Positions 53,891-63,948 of a DNA stretch of 64,000 bases are shown here, piece after piece. The notes under the pieces were generated by a model. It did not search any database. It was not told the origin of the DNA and was given only the letters and a program-made list of their open reading frames with translations. Each line of letters starts with the position of its first letter. Within the stretch, counting starts at the first letter, position 1. The position numbers were made by a program, and so were the translations under genes. Source of the stretch: Tumebacillus permanentifrigoris (lineage in GTDB: Bacteria > Bacillota > Bacilli > Tumebacillales > Tumebacillaceae); contig NZ_QGGL01000011.1 of NCBI RefSeq assembly GCF_003148565.1, positions 62,001 through 126,000 on the forward strand. The letters are read 5' to 3'.

Positions 53891-53965
53891 AGGTCACCCC
53901 ACCCCCAACTTTCAATCAAGCTCAAGTTTACGACGAGATGGTAACACCAGTATGCAACACCGATG

Positions 53966-54012
53966 CAAATAAAAAAGCTCTCGTACCGCCGGGGCGGGTC
54001 GAGAGCTTTTTG
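53966..54012 (-). terminator. Terminator after the lipoprotein gene
   Basis: AAAAGCTCTCG...CGAGAGCTTTTT with a GC-rich centre. A T-run follows on the reverse strand just after the stop at 54026. Confidence 0.85.
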
Positions 54013-54025
54013 GCTGAAAAAGGGG

Positions 54026-54514
54026 TTACTTGGTTTGCTTGCTCACGCTCTTGTACGAACCGTCCGTTTGGAGTTCGTAGGTTTCGAGCGTGAAACTGCC
54101 GTCCTGCTTCTTCATCCCGATCGCAAACTGGCTGCCGTCGGTGGTGACGAAGATGCTGGGCGGGGAGTCTTGCTGTGTCCAACCGGAGTTGCTGTAGGCG
54201 CTGGAGACAGCTTTGGCGAGCGCCAGTCCTTGCTTTTGATCGATCGCCAGTTTTTCAACTTGACCCAAGCCGAGGCTTGGAATCGCGGTGGAGGGCAAGT
54301 CAAGGTAGTCACCGCTCAGACCAAACGCGGTGCGCACTTCTGAAGTGTTGGTTTGCGGTGCGGACGCAGCCGGCGCATTGGTGCTCGGTTCTGCTTGTTT
54401 GGGGGTTTCTTGTTGTGCAGGCGTATTCTGTGCGGGTTCCTGTTTCGACGAGCAGCCTACGAGGGCCGTTGTGAACAGGGAGGTGAGCAGCAGCGCCAAC
54501 CATGCTTTTTTCAT
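54026..54514 (-). CDS. Lipoprotein of unknown function
   Basis: About 162 residues. The signal peptide MKKAWLALLLTSLFTTALVGC ends in a lipobox (LVGC, Cys about 21). A roughly 45-residue low-complexity spacer rich in Pro, Gln, Thr and Ala follows, then a folded part of about 100 residues (VRTAFGLSGDYLDLPSTAIPSLGLGQ, later SIFVTTDGSQFAIGMKKQDGSF). The protein would be anchored on the outer face of the membrane. I do not recognise the family. ATG 54514 has AAGGAG 10 bases upstream; an upstream in-frame start lacks a site. Confidence 0.75.
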   Translation of the reverse strand: MKKAWLALLLTSLFTTALVGCSSKQEPAQNTPAQQETPKQAEPSTNAPAASAPQTNTSEVRTAFGLSGDYLDLPSTAIPSLGLGQVEKLAIDQKQGLALAKAVSSAYSNSGWTQQDSPPSIFVTTDGSQFAIGMKKQDGSFTLETYELQTDGSYKSVSKQTK

Positions 54515-54563
54515 CGACAATCGCTCCTTCCCTTGTCCCAAAGTACCATAACTCGAAAGGAGT

Positions 54564-55598
54564 TTACAAGCGGATGCGGAACTGAAAAAACCCGGCCTCG
54601 CGGAACGCCTGGAAGAGGATCACCAGCGCAGGCCCCACGATCAGCCCCATCACGCCGAACACCATGAAGCCCAAGTACATCGAGATCAACGTCGCCAACG
54701 CGGAGATGCCGAGCGAATTGCCAAGGATCTTGGGCTCGATAATCCGGCGGAACACGATGATCAGCACGTAGAGGATCAACAGACCGATGCCGAGCGAGCG
54801 GTTGTCCGACAGAAAGGCATAGGTGGCCCACGGCACGATCACCGCCCCCGTGCCGAGCACAGGCAGGAAGTCCACGATCACGATGATCAACGAGACGGCG
54901 AGCGCGTACTTGACGCCGAGAATCCACAGCCCGACCAGCACGAGGTCGTAGGTCAGGAACGAGATCAGGATCTGCGCTTGCAGGAAGCCGATGATCGCAC
55001 GGTTGAGGTTGTGCAGGATCATCCGCACTTTGACCTGTGTCTTTTCCTCGAACAGACCGAGGAAGCCGCGCACGAGGCCGGGCAAGTCGAGCAGGAACAG
55101 GAACATCGCGATCACATAGACGGTGGAGACGATCAAGAGGTTCGGCAACGAGCGCACGAGGTTGACGAGCCCGGTGAGCACGCCGGTGGTCAGACCGTTC
55201 AAGTTGTCCAGTCCACCGGAGGCCGCTTGTTGCAACTTGCTGGCGGTGGAGGCAGGGAGTTGGTCGTAGTAGCTTTGCAGGGCGTTGATCCAGTTTTGCA
55301 ACGGCCCGGCGATTTTGTTATAGAAACCGGGCAACGATTGTGAGAGTTCCACGATCTCCACGACCATCCGCGTGGTCAGGAAGTAGAGCAGGCTCAAGAC
55401 GATCAAGAGAAAGCTTGTAAACGCCATCGTCACAGCCCAGATGCGCCGGATGCGCAACGCTTTTTGCAGCGAGCGGACGACCGGCTCCAGCACGATGGCG
55501 GTGACCAGCGCCAGCAGGATCGGCACACTGTGCGGCAGAACGAAGTAAGCGACGACGGCGAGGACGACAAACCAAAAGACCCGTGTGTAGGGGAACAT
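54564..55598 (-). CDS. AI-2E family / YtvI-like membrane protein
   Basis: About 344 residues with about eight hydrophobic segments and the AI-2E (UPF0118) layout. Two N-terminal TM pairs come first (FWFVVLAVVAYFVLPHSVPILLALVTAIVLEP), then an amphipathic middle region, then LPVLGTGAVIVPWATYAFLS and RIIEPKILGNSLGISALATLISMYLGFMVFGVMGLIVGP. The EPK...SLGISAL block and GTGAVIVPWA are diagnostic. The sporulation protein YtvI belongs here, and Spo0M encoded next door supports that branch. AAAGGAG precedes ATG 55598. Confidence 0.88.
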   Translation of the reverse strand: MFPYTRVFWFVVLAVVAYFVLPHSVPILLALVTAIVLEPVVRSLQKALRIRRIWAVTMAFTSFLLIVLSLLYFLTTRMVVEIVELSQSLPGFYNKIAGPLQNWINALQSYYDQLPASTASKLQQAASGGLDNLNGLTTGVLTGLVNLVRSLPNLLIVSTVYVIAMFLFLLDLPGLVRGFLGLFEEKTQVKVRMILHNLNRAIIGFLQAQILISFLTYDLVLVGLWILGVKYALAVSLIIVIVDFLPVLGTGAVIVPWATYAFLSDNRSLGIGLLILYVLIIVFRRIIEPKILGNSLGISALATLISMYLGFMVFGVMGLIVGPALVILFQAFREAGFFQFRIRL

Positions 55599-55641
55599 GC
55601 TCAACTCCTTTCTCCCTCTCTTATCTATATAGGTATTCCCC

Positions 55642-55681
55642 AAAAAAGAGACCGAGCCCACGAGGGCCGGTCTCTTTTTTC
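55642..55681 (-). terminator. Terminator after spo0M
   Basis: On the reverse strand AGACCGGCCC/GGGCTCGGTCT with a four-base loop, flanked by A- and T-runs. It lies about 105 bases beyond the spo0M stop; those intervening bases show no gene. Confidence 0.75.
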
Positions 55682-55785
55682 ACATCTTATGCGTCCGAGT
55701 GCAATTCGTCGTAGCGGGCTCGTCGGCCGCTTCCCATCGTTCGGTTGCTGCGGCGTGCGGTGCAGGATGAGCATGCCCTGTGAGG

Positions 55786-56511
55786 TCAGCCTCGGAAGTG
55801 GCGGATCTCCTGTTCCAAGAAGTCGATGAACACGGCTTTGCAGCTTTCCACCGAGTTCAGGTGTTCGTAGCCGATGAAGACGGTCGGGGTGGTTTCCACT
55901 TCCTGTCCGAACAAGCCAGACCTGTGATCGAGTTCCACGTAGATGCGCACACCTTCGTCTTCGAGCAGGAAGATCGCTTCCAACTCCGTCAAACGGCCTC
56001 TGTACGCGCCGCGGGTCGGCTTGTACTCAAACTTTTGGTGGTGGCCTTCCAGCTCGCCAGAATCGGCTTTTGGCTCAAAGCCGAGGTGATACAAGGTCTC
56101 TTGAATCACCGCGATCGGTTGGGCTGGCAGCACGTAGAAATTGTCGAAGTCGTGTTTATCAACAGCTCCAGGGATGTCGAGCTCGGTGTGCAGCGTGAAA
56201 CTGACGTAGTGACTGGACTGTGGGAGCACCGGCAGGGTGTAGCGCAACGGGAATTGCAGGCTCTCCCCTTCGCGCACGACCAGACCTGTGGCGACGTTGA
56301 TTTTTGCAATTTCGTAGGTGCGTTCTTCATCGCCTTGCTTGTTTTTCATGGTGAGATGGACGTTGACTGCATCGATCTGCGTCTCCGTCTTGCCGCCTGT
56401 GATCAGGACAGCACCCACGACCTCCTCGCCCACGCGTACACGGTCAGAATCCAGCACCAAGTTGACGGTAGCTGAACTCACGCCCAGTTTATGAAATAGG
56501 TTTTTGAACAT
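55786..56511 (-). CDS. spo0M: Sporulation-control protein Spo0M
   Basis: A 241-residue cytoplasmic protein with an arrestin-like beta-sandwich. Features match Spo0M: MFKNLFHKLGVSSATVNLVLD at the start, VRVGEEVVGAVLITGG, then LPQSSHYVSFTLHTELDIPGAVDKHDFD, close to the VxT-LDIPxAxDxxD block of the family. In Bacillus, Spo0M modulates entry into sporulation and cell physiology. The gene sits between two YtvI-like genes on the same strand, with only 35 bases to the upstream one. Confidence 0.92.
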   Translation of the reverse strand: MFKNLFHKLGVSSATVNLVLDSDRVRVGEEVVGAVLITGGKTETQIDAVNVHLTMKNKQGDEERTYEIAKINVATGLVVREGESLQFPLRYTLPVLPQSSHYVSFTLHTELDIPGAVDKHDFDNFYVLPAQPIAVIQETLYHLGFEPKADSGELEGHHQKFEYKPTRGAYRGRLTELEAIFLLEDEGVRIYVELDHRSGLFGQEVETTPTVFIGYEHLNSVESCKAVFIDFLEQEIRHFRG

Positions 56512-56546
56512 CCCGAGATCCCTCGCTTCTCTTGTAGAGTGGTAGA

Positions 56547-57629
56547 TTACGTATTCGTTTTCTCATGGTCGAGCAAAAAGTCAAAGGCTCGCACTTTCAT
56601 CAGGGAGTTGAAGATGATGATCAAAAACGGCGCGAGGATCACGCCGACGAACCCGAGCGCTTGGAAGGACGCGTACATGACGACCAGCGTCACCAACGGA
56701 TCGAGACCGATCGATTCGGCCAGCACTTTCGGCTCCAGCACCTGACGCACGGCGACGATCAAGCCATACACGATCAACAGGCCGATGCCGAGCTTCGTGT
56801 TGCCAGTTGCCAGCATATAGAGCGCCCAAGGTACGAACAGCGACCCCGTGCCGAGCAACGGCAGGATGTCGAGGAAGGCGGCGAGCAACGACAGCGTGAA
56901 GGCGTACTCCACGCGCAGGATCAGCAGACCGACCAGCGCTTGCACGTAGGTGATGAAGATCAGAATCAACTGCGCGCGCGCATAGCCAAATGTCGCTTTG
57001 CCCAGATCGTCGAGCACGATGTCGCCGCGCTTGCGAATCTCCGGGTGAATCAAGCGCAAGAAGCGGACTTGCCAGAGTCGGAAATCCTTGGAGATGAAAA
57101 AGGCGATCAACAGCGAGAGCAGGAAAATCGTCACGGTGGACGGGATCGACAGCACGGTATTGGTCATCGAGGTCAACAGACCTTGTCCAAACTTGGTGAG
57201 CGAATGGGCGATCGATTGCATCGTCTCCTGAACTTTGGCGGACATCTCCGGCGACAGGGTGCCGTAGAAATCGACCGCAGTATGGACGAGTGTCTGCGCT
57301 TGGTTGACCAGCCCGGCCGTCATCTCCGGGACGCGCTTGGCGAAGTCGGCCAACTCGATGACCAGTTTGGCGATCAACAGTGTGACCAACGTAAAACTCC
57401 CGCCGAAAAACACGACCAGCGTCGTGAGCGAAGCGAGCGAACGCGGCAAGCGCAAGGTGTGCAAAAATTTCACGAGCGGCTCGATCAGGATCGCGATCAA
57501 GATCCCGAACAGCAACGGCAAGATGAAGGGGAGCACCCACTTGGCGCTGATCAAAACCAGCCAGGCGAATCCGAGCCAGAGCACCAGATTCACGATCGAG
57601 AGAAAATGTTTGGTTACAAATGAGAGCAT
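56547..57629 (-). CDS. AI-2E family / YtvI-like membrane protein (second copy)
   Basis: A 360-residue paralogue of the protein at 54564-55598 with the same layout: a hydrophobic N-terminus (LVLWLGFAWLVLISAKWVLPFILPLLFGILIAILIEP), a middle amphipathic region, then LPLLGTGSLFVPWALYMLA and LEPKVLAESIGLDPLVTLVVMYASFQALGFVGVILAP. It is likely membrane-bound. Family functions range from signal export to ion/H+ antiport and sporulation, and are not resolvable here. ATG 57629 has AAGGAG at good spacing. It reads towards spo0M and is probably co-transcribed with it. Confidence 0.88.
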   Translation of the reverse strand: MLSFVTKHFLSIVNLVLWLGFAWLVLISAKWVLPFILPLLFGILIAILIEPLVKFLHTLRLPRSLASLTTLVVFFGGSFTLVTLLIAKLVIELADFAKRVPEMTAGLVNQAQTLVHTAVDFYGTLSPEMSAKVQETMQSIAHSLTKFGQGLLTSMTNTVLSIPSTVTIFLLSLLIAFFISKDFRLWQVRFLRLIHPEIRKRGDIVLDDLGKATFGYARAQLILIFITYVQALVGLLILRVEYAFTLSLLAAFLDILPLLGTGSLFVPWALYMLATGNTKLGIGLLIVYGLIVAVRQVLEPKVLAESIGLDPLVTLVVMYASFQALGFVGVILAPFLIIIFNSLMKVRAFDFLLDHEKTNT

Positions 57630-57777
57630 AGCGACACTCCTTGGTAGGAAGTTTTAGTTAAATTGTACCAGAATACCGGTCCTTGTGCAGGTTAGACTGG
57701 AACGGGGTGGGGCATACCTTTACTGATTGGTTTTTTCTAGGTATTATTATATGAAACCATAAGATTGAGTGGAGTGA

Positions 57778-59280
<1,503 letters not shown>

Positions 59281-59292
59281 GAGGGATTTTCA

Positions 59293-59760
59293 ATGGCTGA
59301 GTTGACTGTTGGCCAACCCGCTCCCGACTTCACGCTGCCTGCTAGCACCGGGATGAGCGTGACGTTGAGCGAGTTGCGCGGCAAAAACATCGTGCTCTAC
59401 TTCTACCCGAAGGACGACACGCCGGGATGTACGACCCAGGCCTGTGGCTTCCGCGATCTGCACAGCGCGTTTGCCGATCTGAACACGGTGATCCTGGGCG
59501 TCTCGCCCGACCCGGTAAAAAAACACGAGAAGTTTATCTCCAAGTACGAACTGCCGTTCATCCTGCTCTCCGACGAGGAACACACCGTGCTCGAAAGCTA
59601 CGGGGTCTGGAAGGAGAAAAACATGTACGGCAAAAAATACTGGGGCGTCGAGCGCACCACGCTCCTGATCGATGCGGAAGGTGTCCTTCGCAAGATCTAC
59701 CCGAAAGTCAAGGTCGCCGGTCATGTCGATCAAGTGATGGCGGACGTGAAGGCCCTGTAA
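59293..59760 (+). CDS. bcp: Thioredoxin-dependent thiol peroxidase (Bcp-type peroxiredoxin)
   Basis: A 155-residue peroxiredoxin that reduces hydrogen peroxide and organic hydroperoxides using thioredoxin. Peroxidatic Cys46 and resolving Cys51 lie in PGCTTQACGFRD, the Bcp/PrxQ signature. FYPKDDTPG, ILGVSPDPVKKHEKF and RTTLLIDAEG complete the fold. It sits 12 bases behind lysS with GGAGGGA and ends in a strong terminator. Confidence 0.95.
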   Translation: MAELTVGQPAPDFTLPASTGMSVTLSELRGKNIVLYFYPKDDTPGCTTQACGFRDLHSAFADLNTVILGVSPDPVKKHEKFISKYELPFILLSDEEHTVLESYGVWKEKNMYGKKYWGVERTTLLIDAEGVLRKIYPKVKVAGHVDQVMADVKAL

Positions 59761-59767
59761 AAGGACA

Positions 59768-59806
59768 AGTCCCTGCACCTGAAGCTTCAGGTGCAGGGCT
59801 TTTTTA
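59768..59806 (+). terminator. Terminator of lysS-bcp
   Basis: CCCTGCACCTGAAG/CTTCAGGTGCAGGG forms a 14-bp perfect palindromic stem followed by TTTTTT. Confidence 0.9.
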
Positions 59807-59883
59807 AGATCGAAAAAATCGATCAAACCCATCAGTCATATCGGTTGAGTTGCGTATTTCGACACTCGAAGGAGGAATTGTCT

Positions 59884-61053
59884 GTGGAAAACTTCACTTT
59901 TTATAACCCGACCCGTTTGATCTTCGGACGTGGCCAATTGGAGGCGCTGACGACGGAAGTGCCGAAGTTTGGCAAAAACGTCCTCGTCGTCTATGGTGGC
60001 GGCAGCATCAAGAAAAGCGGCCTGTATGACCATGTGATGAACCTGTTGAAGGGCATCGACGCCAACGTTTTCGAATTGGGGGGCGTCGAACCGAACCCGC
60101 GTCTGACTACGGTCAACAAGGGGGCAGATCTCTGCAAGCGTGAAAACATCGACTTCCTGCTGGCTGTCGGCGGCGGTTCCGTCCTCGACTGCACCAAGGC
60201 GATTGCGACGGCGGCGAAGTATGACGGCGATGCTTGGGATTTCATCTCCCATCAAGTAGAAGTCAGCGAAGCGCTGCCGTTTGGCACGGTGCTGACGTTG
60301 GCGGCGACCGGCTCGGAGATGAACTGCGGCTCGGTCATCACCAACTGGGAAACCCAGGAGAAACTCGGCTGGGGCATTGAAGCGGCCTACCCGAAATTCT
60401 CGATCCTCGATCCGGTACATACGTTCACCGTGCCGCGTGAGCACACGATCTACGGCATGGTCGACATGATGTCGCACGTTTTTGAAAACTACTTCTCGCA
60501 CACGACGAACACGGGATTGCAAGAACGCATGCTGGAGTCGATCCTGCTGACGGTCATCGAGACGGCGCCGAAGCTCTTGGAGAATCTGGAGAGCTATGAG
60601 CATCGCGAAACGATCCTGTACAGCGGCACGATGGCGCTCAACGGCATGACCTACATGGGCATGGCAGGCGATTGGGCGTCACACCGGATCGAGCATGCCG
60701 TTTCGGCGATCTACGACATCCCGCACGGCGGCGGATTGGCGATCATCTTCCCGAACTTGCTGAAGTACGCGGTGGAGAAGGGCGTTGGCATTTCGCGCTT
60801 CGTGCAACTGGCGACCCGCGTCTTCCACGTCGACCCGGCGGGCAAAAGCGACACGGACATCGCTCTGGAAGGCATCGAGCGTCTGCGTGCCTTCTGGACC
60901 TCGATCGGAGCTCCGTCTCGCCTCGCCGACTACGACATCGACGACACCAACCTCGATCTCATGGTCGAGAAATCCATGTTTGCTGGCCCGTTTGGCGGCT
61001 TCCACACCCTGGAGCACGACAACGTCAAGGACATTCTCAAGATGTGTCTGTAA
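59884..61053 (+). CDS. Iron-containing alcohol dehydrogenase (BdhA/YugJ-like)
   Basis: A 389-residue group III (iron-type) dehydrogenase, close to NADH-dependent butanol dehydrogenases. [18 protein letters not shown] is the typical opening (here a GTG start). Cofactor motif: [14 protein letters not shown] and [17 protein letters not shown]. The metal-binding region is [15 protein letters not shown] and [25 protein letters not shown] with its Asp/His ligands. It would interconvert aldehydes or ketones and alcohols in the cytoplasm. The start is GTG 59884, 8 bases after AAGGAGG; the frame remains open upstream into the previous terminator. Confidence 0.92.
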   Translation: MENFTFYNPTRLIFGRGQLEALTTEVPKFGKNVLVVYGGGSIKKSGLYDHVMNLLKGIDANVFELGGVEPNPRLTTVNKGADLCKRENIDFLLAVGGGSVLDCTKAIATAAKYDGDAWDFISHQVEVSEALPFGTVLTLAATGSEMNCGSVITNWETQEKLGWGIEAAYPKFSILDPVHTFTVPREHTIYGMVDMMSHVFENYFSHTTNTGLQERMLESILLTVIETAPKLLENLESYEHRETILYSGTMALNGMTYMGMAGDWASHRIEHAVSAIYDIPHGGGLAIIFPNLLKYAVEKGVGISRFVQLATRVFHVDPAGKSDTDIALEGIERLRAFWTSIGAPSRLADYDIDDTNLDLMVEKSMFAGPFGGFHTLEHDNVKDILKMCL

Positions 61054-61057
61054 GCCA

Positions 61058-61097
61058 AAAAAGGAGCCTTCCGCCACAAGCGGAGGGCTCCTTTTTC
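61058..61097 (+). terminator. Terminator after the alcohol dehydrogenase gene
   Basis: GGAGCCTTCCGCC/GGCGGAGGGCTCC-type stem followed by TTTTTCC, with an A-run before it. Confidence 0.85.
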
Positions 61098-61158
61098 CTC
61101 GTCGAACAGGTTGTGCACTCGATATCCTCGGATGTGCGACTTCAGATCTGGCACAACT

Positions 61159-61197
61159 AGAAAAGTCCCGTGCCTGCTCTGGCAACGGGACTTTTTC
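61159..61197 (-). terminator. Terminator after the small unknown protein gene
   Basis: AAAGTCCCGT...ACGGGACTTTTT. The reverse-strand T-run follows the stop at 61200. Confidence 0.8.
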
Positions 61198-61199
61198 GC

Positions 61200-61640
61200 T
61201 TACTTCTTGCTCTGTCCTGCCTCGACTTCGCAGTCGTGAAGCATGTGGTTCATCTGCTCCAGAACTTCCTCGGTGAACACGTCCGACTCGTGGTCGTTTT
61301 CGTAGATGCGCTTCAATTCATAGGCGGCTTCCAGCGTGTACATCTGCTCGGCAGCACGGCGCGACTTGGCGCTGCTGACCGAGTCGAGGGACGGGTGGAA
61401 CGCCACGTAGGCCAGTTCCAGACGCGGCGGGAAATGCGTGGAGACCACGCGCTTCAGCGCGTTCAGGCAATACCACTCGCGGCCGATCGACTCCTCCAGA
61501 GCCGGGTTCAGCTCGCCTGTTTGGTTGACGACAGACAGCGACGGCACAGCATTCCATGTCTCCATCAAGTTCAGTAGATCCTGTTGCTTTTCCACCGGCA
61601 TACGGTCAAACAGATACAGCAAACGGTCGTGTCTATTCAT
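61200..61640 (-). CDS. Conserved-looking small soluble protein, function unknown
   Basis: About 146 residues, no signal peptide or membrane segment, mostly helical in appearance (RLLYLFDRMPVEKQQDLLNLMETW, then KSRRAAEQMYTLEAAYELKRIYEN, then EEVLEQMNHMLHD). I do not recognise the family. The start is uncertain: ATG 61640 has AAAGGGG 14 bases upstream, whereas ATG 61667 lacks any ribosome site. Codon usage matches its neighbours. It diverges from the HD phosphohydrolase gene. Confidence 0.65.
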   Translation of the reverse strand: MNRHDRLLYLFDRMPVEKQQDLLNLMETWNAVPSLSVVNQTGELNPALEESIGREWYCLNALKRVVSTHFPPRLELAYVAFHPSLDSVSSAKSRRAAEQMYTLEAAYELKRIYENDHESDVFTEEVLEQMNHMLHDCEVEAGQSKK

Positions 61641-61808
61641 AGGTCTCGTCGAACCCCTTTGGTACATAATAGTCGATTGTCATAGGTTACATTATGCTTG
61701 TTCACCCACCATTATAGTGAAGTTTGCACAAAAAAACCATTCCCTTGCTTGTAGATGAACTTTTTGTGTTATCCTTCCATGTAGAAGGACTCAAGAGGGG
61801 GCACTCCC

Positions 61809-63074
61809 ATGACCGATTGGGTGGACAAGGAAAAAGTATTTAAAGATCCAGTACACGACTACATCTATGTGTTCGATAAATTGATTTGGGATCTGATCAA
61901 TACCCGCGCGTTCCAACGCTTGCGTCGCGTGCGTCAGTTAGGCACCGCTTATCTGACCTACCACGGGGCCGAACACACCCGCTTCACCCACAGCCTTGGC
62001 GTCTACGAGACGATGCGCAAAGTCCTCTCGCACTTTGACCGCAAGTTCGGATGGCCGGGCGATACCCGCACCCGTCTGCTGGCACTCTGTGCCGCGCTCC
62101 TGCATGATATCGGCCACGGGCCGTTTTCGCACACGATTGAGACGGTGTTCAAGTTCCACCACGAGCAGTTTTCGCAGCGCATCCTGCTCGAAGACCCGGA
62201 TGTCAACGAGATTCTTCGTCGCGTCGACCCTCAGTTCCCCGAGGATGTCGTCAACGTGATCGCCAAAAAAGACAAGTTCCCGCTCGTCGTCAAACTGATC
62301 TCCTCGCAGCTCGACGTCGACCGCATGGACTATCTGTTGCGTGACGCGGTCAACACCGGTGTCACCTATGGTCGCTTCGAGCTGGAGCGCTTGATTCGCG
62401 TCATGAGCCCACAGGGCAACGACATCGTCGTGAAAAAATCGGGTCAGCAAACGGTCGAACAATACATCCTCGCCCGCTACTTCATGTATTCGCAAGTCTA
62501 CCAACATCCGGTCACGCTCAGCAGTGATGTGTTGCTTCGCCATGCCTTCCTGCGCGCCAAGCACTTGCATATGAGCGACCGAGCGTTGTTTCTCCCTGAC
62601 GAATTGCGCCCGTTCCTCGACAAGACGATGGACGAGATGTCGGTTGAAGAGTATCTGCGGATGGATGAGAGCGTCATGACGTACACGTTCCACCGTTGGT
62701 CGGAGGCCGAGGATGCGATTCTGCGCGACCTCGCGGATCGTTTCATCAACCGCCGCTTGTTCGGCTCAATCCACACCCGCGAACTCAAGGAAGTCGAGAA
62801 ACAGACCGTTCGCGACATGTTCCGCTCGCAAGGTTTGAACCCCGATTACTTCCTCGCTTTCGGGCATTCCACCGCCGCCGGGTACCACATGTACCACCAA
62901 GGCATCACATTGGTGGAGGAGGATGGGCACCGGATGGACATCGCGGATGCTTCACCGCTCGTTCGCTCCTTGAAGCCGATTACGCAGTACCGCATCTTTT
63001 GCCCCAAGGAAGTCCTGCGCGGGGAAGGCTCCTATAAGCCGATTCGCGGCTGGTTGGAAGCCTTAAAAATATAG
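61809..63074 (+). CDS. HD-domain phosphohydrolase (YwfO-like)
   Basis: A 421-residue metal-dependent phosphohydrolase. HD-superfamily residues appear as HTRFTHSLGVYE (first His), LLHDIGHGPFSHT (His-Asp) and SSQLDVDRMDYLLRDA (late Asp), typical of dGTPase-related YwfO proteins. The opening KEKVFKDPVHDYIYV is characteristic of this group. It would hydrolyse (d)NTPs or related nucleotides in the cytoplasm. CAAGAGGGGG lies before the ATG. Confidence 0.9.
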   Translation: MTDWVDKEKVFKDPVHDYIYVFDKLIWDLINTRAFQRLRRVRQLGTAYLTYHGAEHTRFTHSLGVYETMRKVLSHFDRKFGWPGDTRTRLLALCAALLHDIGHGPFSHTIETVFKFHHEQFSQRILLEDPDVNEILRRVDPQFPEDVVNVIAKKDKFPLVVKLISSQLDVDRMDYLLRDAVNTGVTYGRFELERLIRVMSPQGNDIVVKKSGQQTVEQYILARYFMYSQVYQHPVTLSSDVLLRHAFLRAKHLHMSDRALFLPDELRPFLDKTMDEMSVEEYLRMDESVMTYTFHRWSEAEDAILRDLADRFINRRLFGSIHTRELKEVEKQTVRDMFRSQGLNPDYFLAFGHSTAAGYHMYHQGITLVEEDGHRMDIADASPLVRSLKPITQYRIFCPKEVLRGEGSYKPIRGWLEALKI

Positions 63075-63107
63075 TGCATATAAATAGGTAGAAACGGGGT
63101 TAACACC

Positions 63108-63938
63108 ATGAAATACAGAATGCTCGTCTCCGATATCGACGGCACGTTGTTGAACTCAAAAGGCGAAGTAACGCCTGGCACGATCCAAGCGATTCGGGAC
63201 GCGTATGACAACGGCATCATCGTGACGTTGGCGACCGGACGGCAGTTGCGCGGGGTGGTCGACATCGTCAAGCAGATCGGCATCTCCGTGCCGGTGATTC
63301 TCGGCAACGGTGCGGTGGTCGTCGATCCGTTGGCGCAAAAGACCTTGTTGCACCAGACGCTGGACGAGGAGACCACGAAGGCGATTCTCGAGGTGATCCA
63401 GGCGCACGGCCTGTGGTCGAGCGTGTTCGTACATACGTTTGAGGGCGTGGACACCTACTACGATCTCGATCCAGGCTTTGACGAGGCGTATGTTTTTATC
63501 CACAAGCACATTCCAGAAGTTGTCCAGCAGGTGGAGAGCTTGAAGGAGGTCGCCCATCTGCATCCGATCAAGGTGCTGTTGATCGACCGCACGGAACACG
63601 TGTTGCCACTGTATGAAGCGCTGCAGAAGTTGCCGCAGACCTTCAACATGGTGATCTCCGACCATGACTGGCCGGGCTTCACGCTGCTGGAGTGCTTCCA
63701 TCACCGCTCGACCAAGGCATCTGGCATCCGCCATGTGGCGGAGATATTTAACATTCCGGCGGAGCAGGTCGTCGCAGTAGGGGACAATACCAACGATTTT
63801 GAGATGATCGAATTTGCTGGACTGGGCGTCGCGATGGGCAATGCGCACGCGGAATTACAGGAACGGGCGGACTGGATTACGAAATCAAACGACCAAGATG
63901 GCGTTGCACACCTCATCAGAACCAAGATGCTCAGTTAA
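63108..63938 (+). CDS. Cof-type HAD-IIB family phosphatase
   Basis: A 276-residue haloacid-dehalogenase phosphatase with a type IIB cap. HAD motif I is DIDGTLLNSKGE, motif II LATGR, motif III with a Lys in STKASGIRH, and motif IV GDNTNDFEMIEFAG. The family dephosphorylates sugar phosphates, FMN or other small phosphates; substrate unknown. The ribosome site is weak (ACGGGG). It lies 33 bases after the HD phosphohydrolase gene and is probably co-transcribed. Confidence 0.92.
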   Translation: MKYRMLVSDIDGTLLNSKGEVTPGTIQAIRDAYDNGIIVTLATGRQLRGVVDIVKQIGISVPVILGNGAVVVDPLAQKTLLHQTLDEETTKAILEVIQAHGLWSSVFVHTFEGVDTYYDLDPGFDEAYVFIHKHIPEVVQQVESLKEVAHLHPIKVLLIDRTEHVLPLYEALQKLPQTFNMVISDHDWPGFTLLECFHHRSTKASGIRHVAEIFNIPAEQVVAVGDNTNDFEMIEFAGLGVAMGNAHAELQERADWITKSNDQDGVAHLIRTKMLS

Positions 63939-63948
63939 AAAGGGATTT

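Noticed and set aside
53800-53892. A 30-codon forward frame starting MPKKGQ as a functional gene
   Set aside because: Only the first codons resemble a transposase OrfA; the rest is unrelated, so it is treated as an insertion-sequence remnant.
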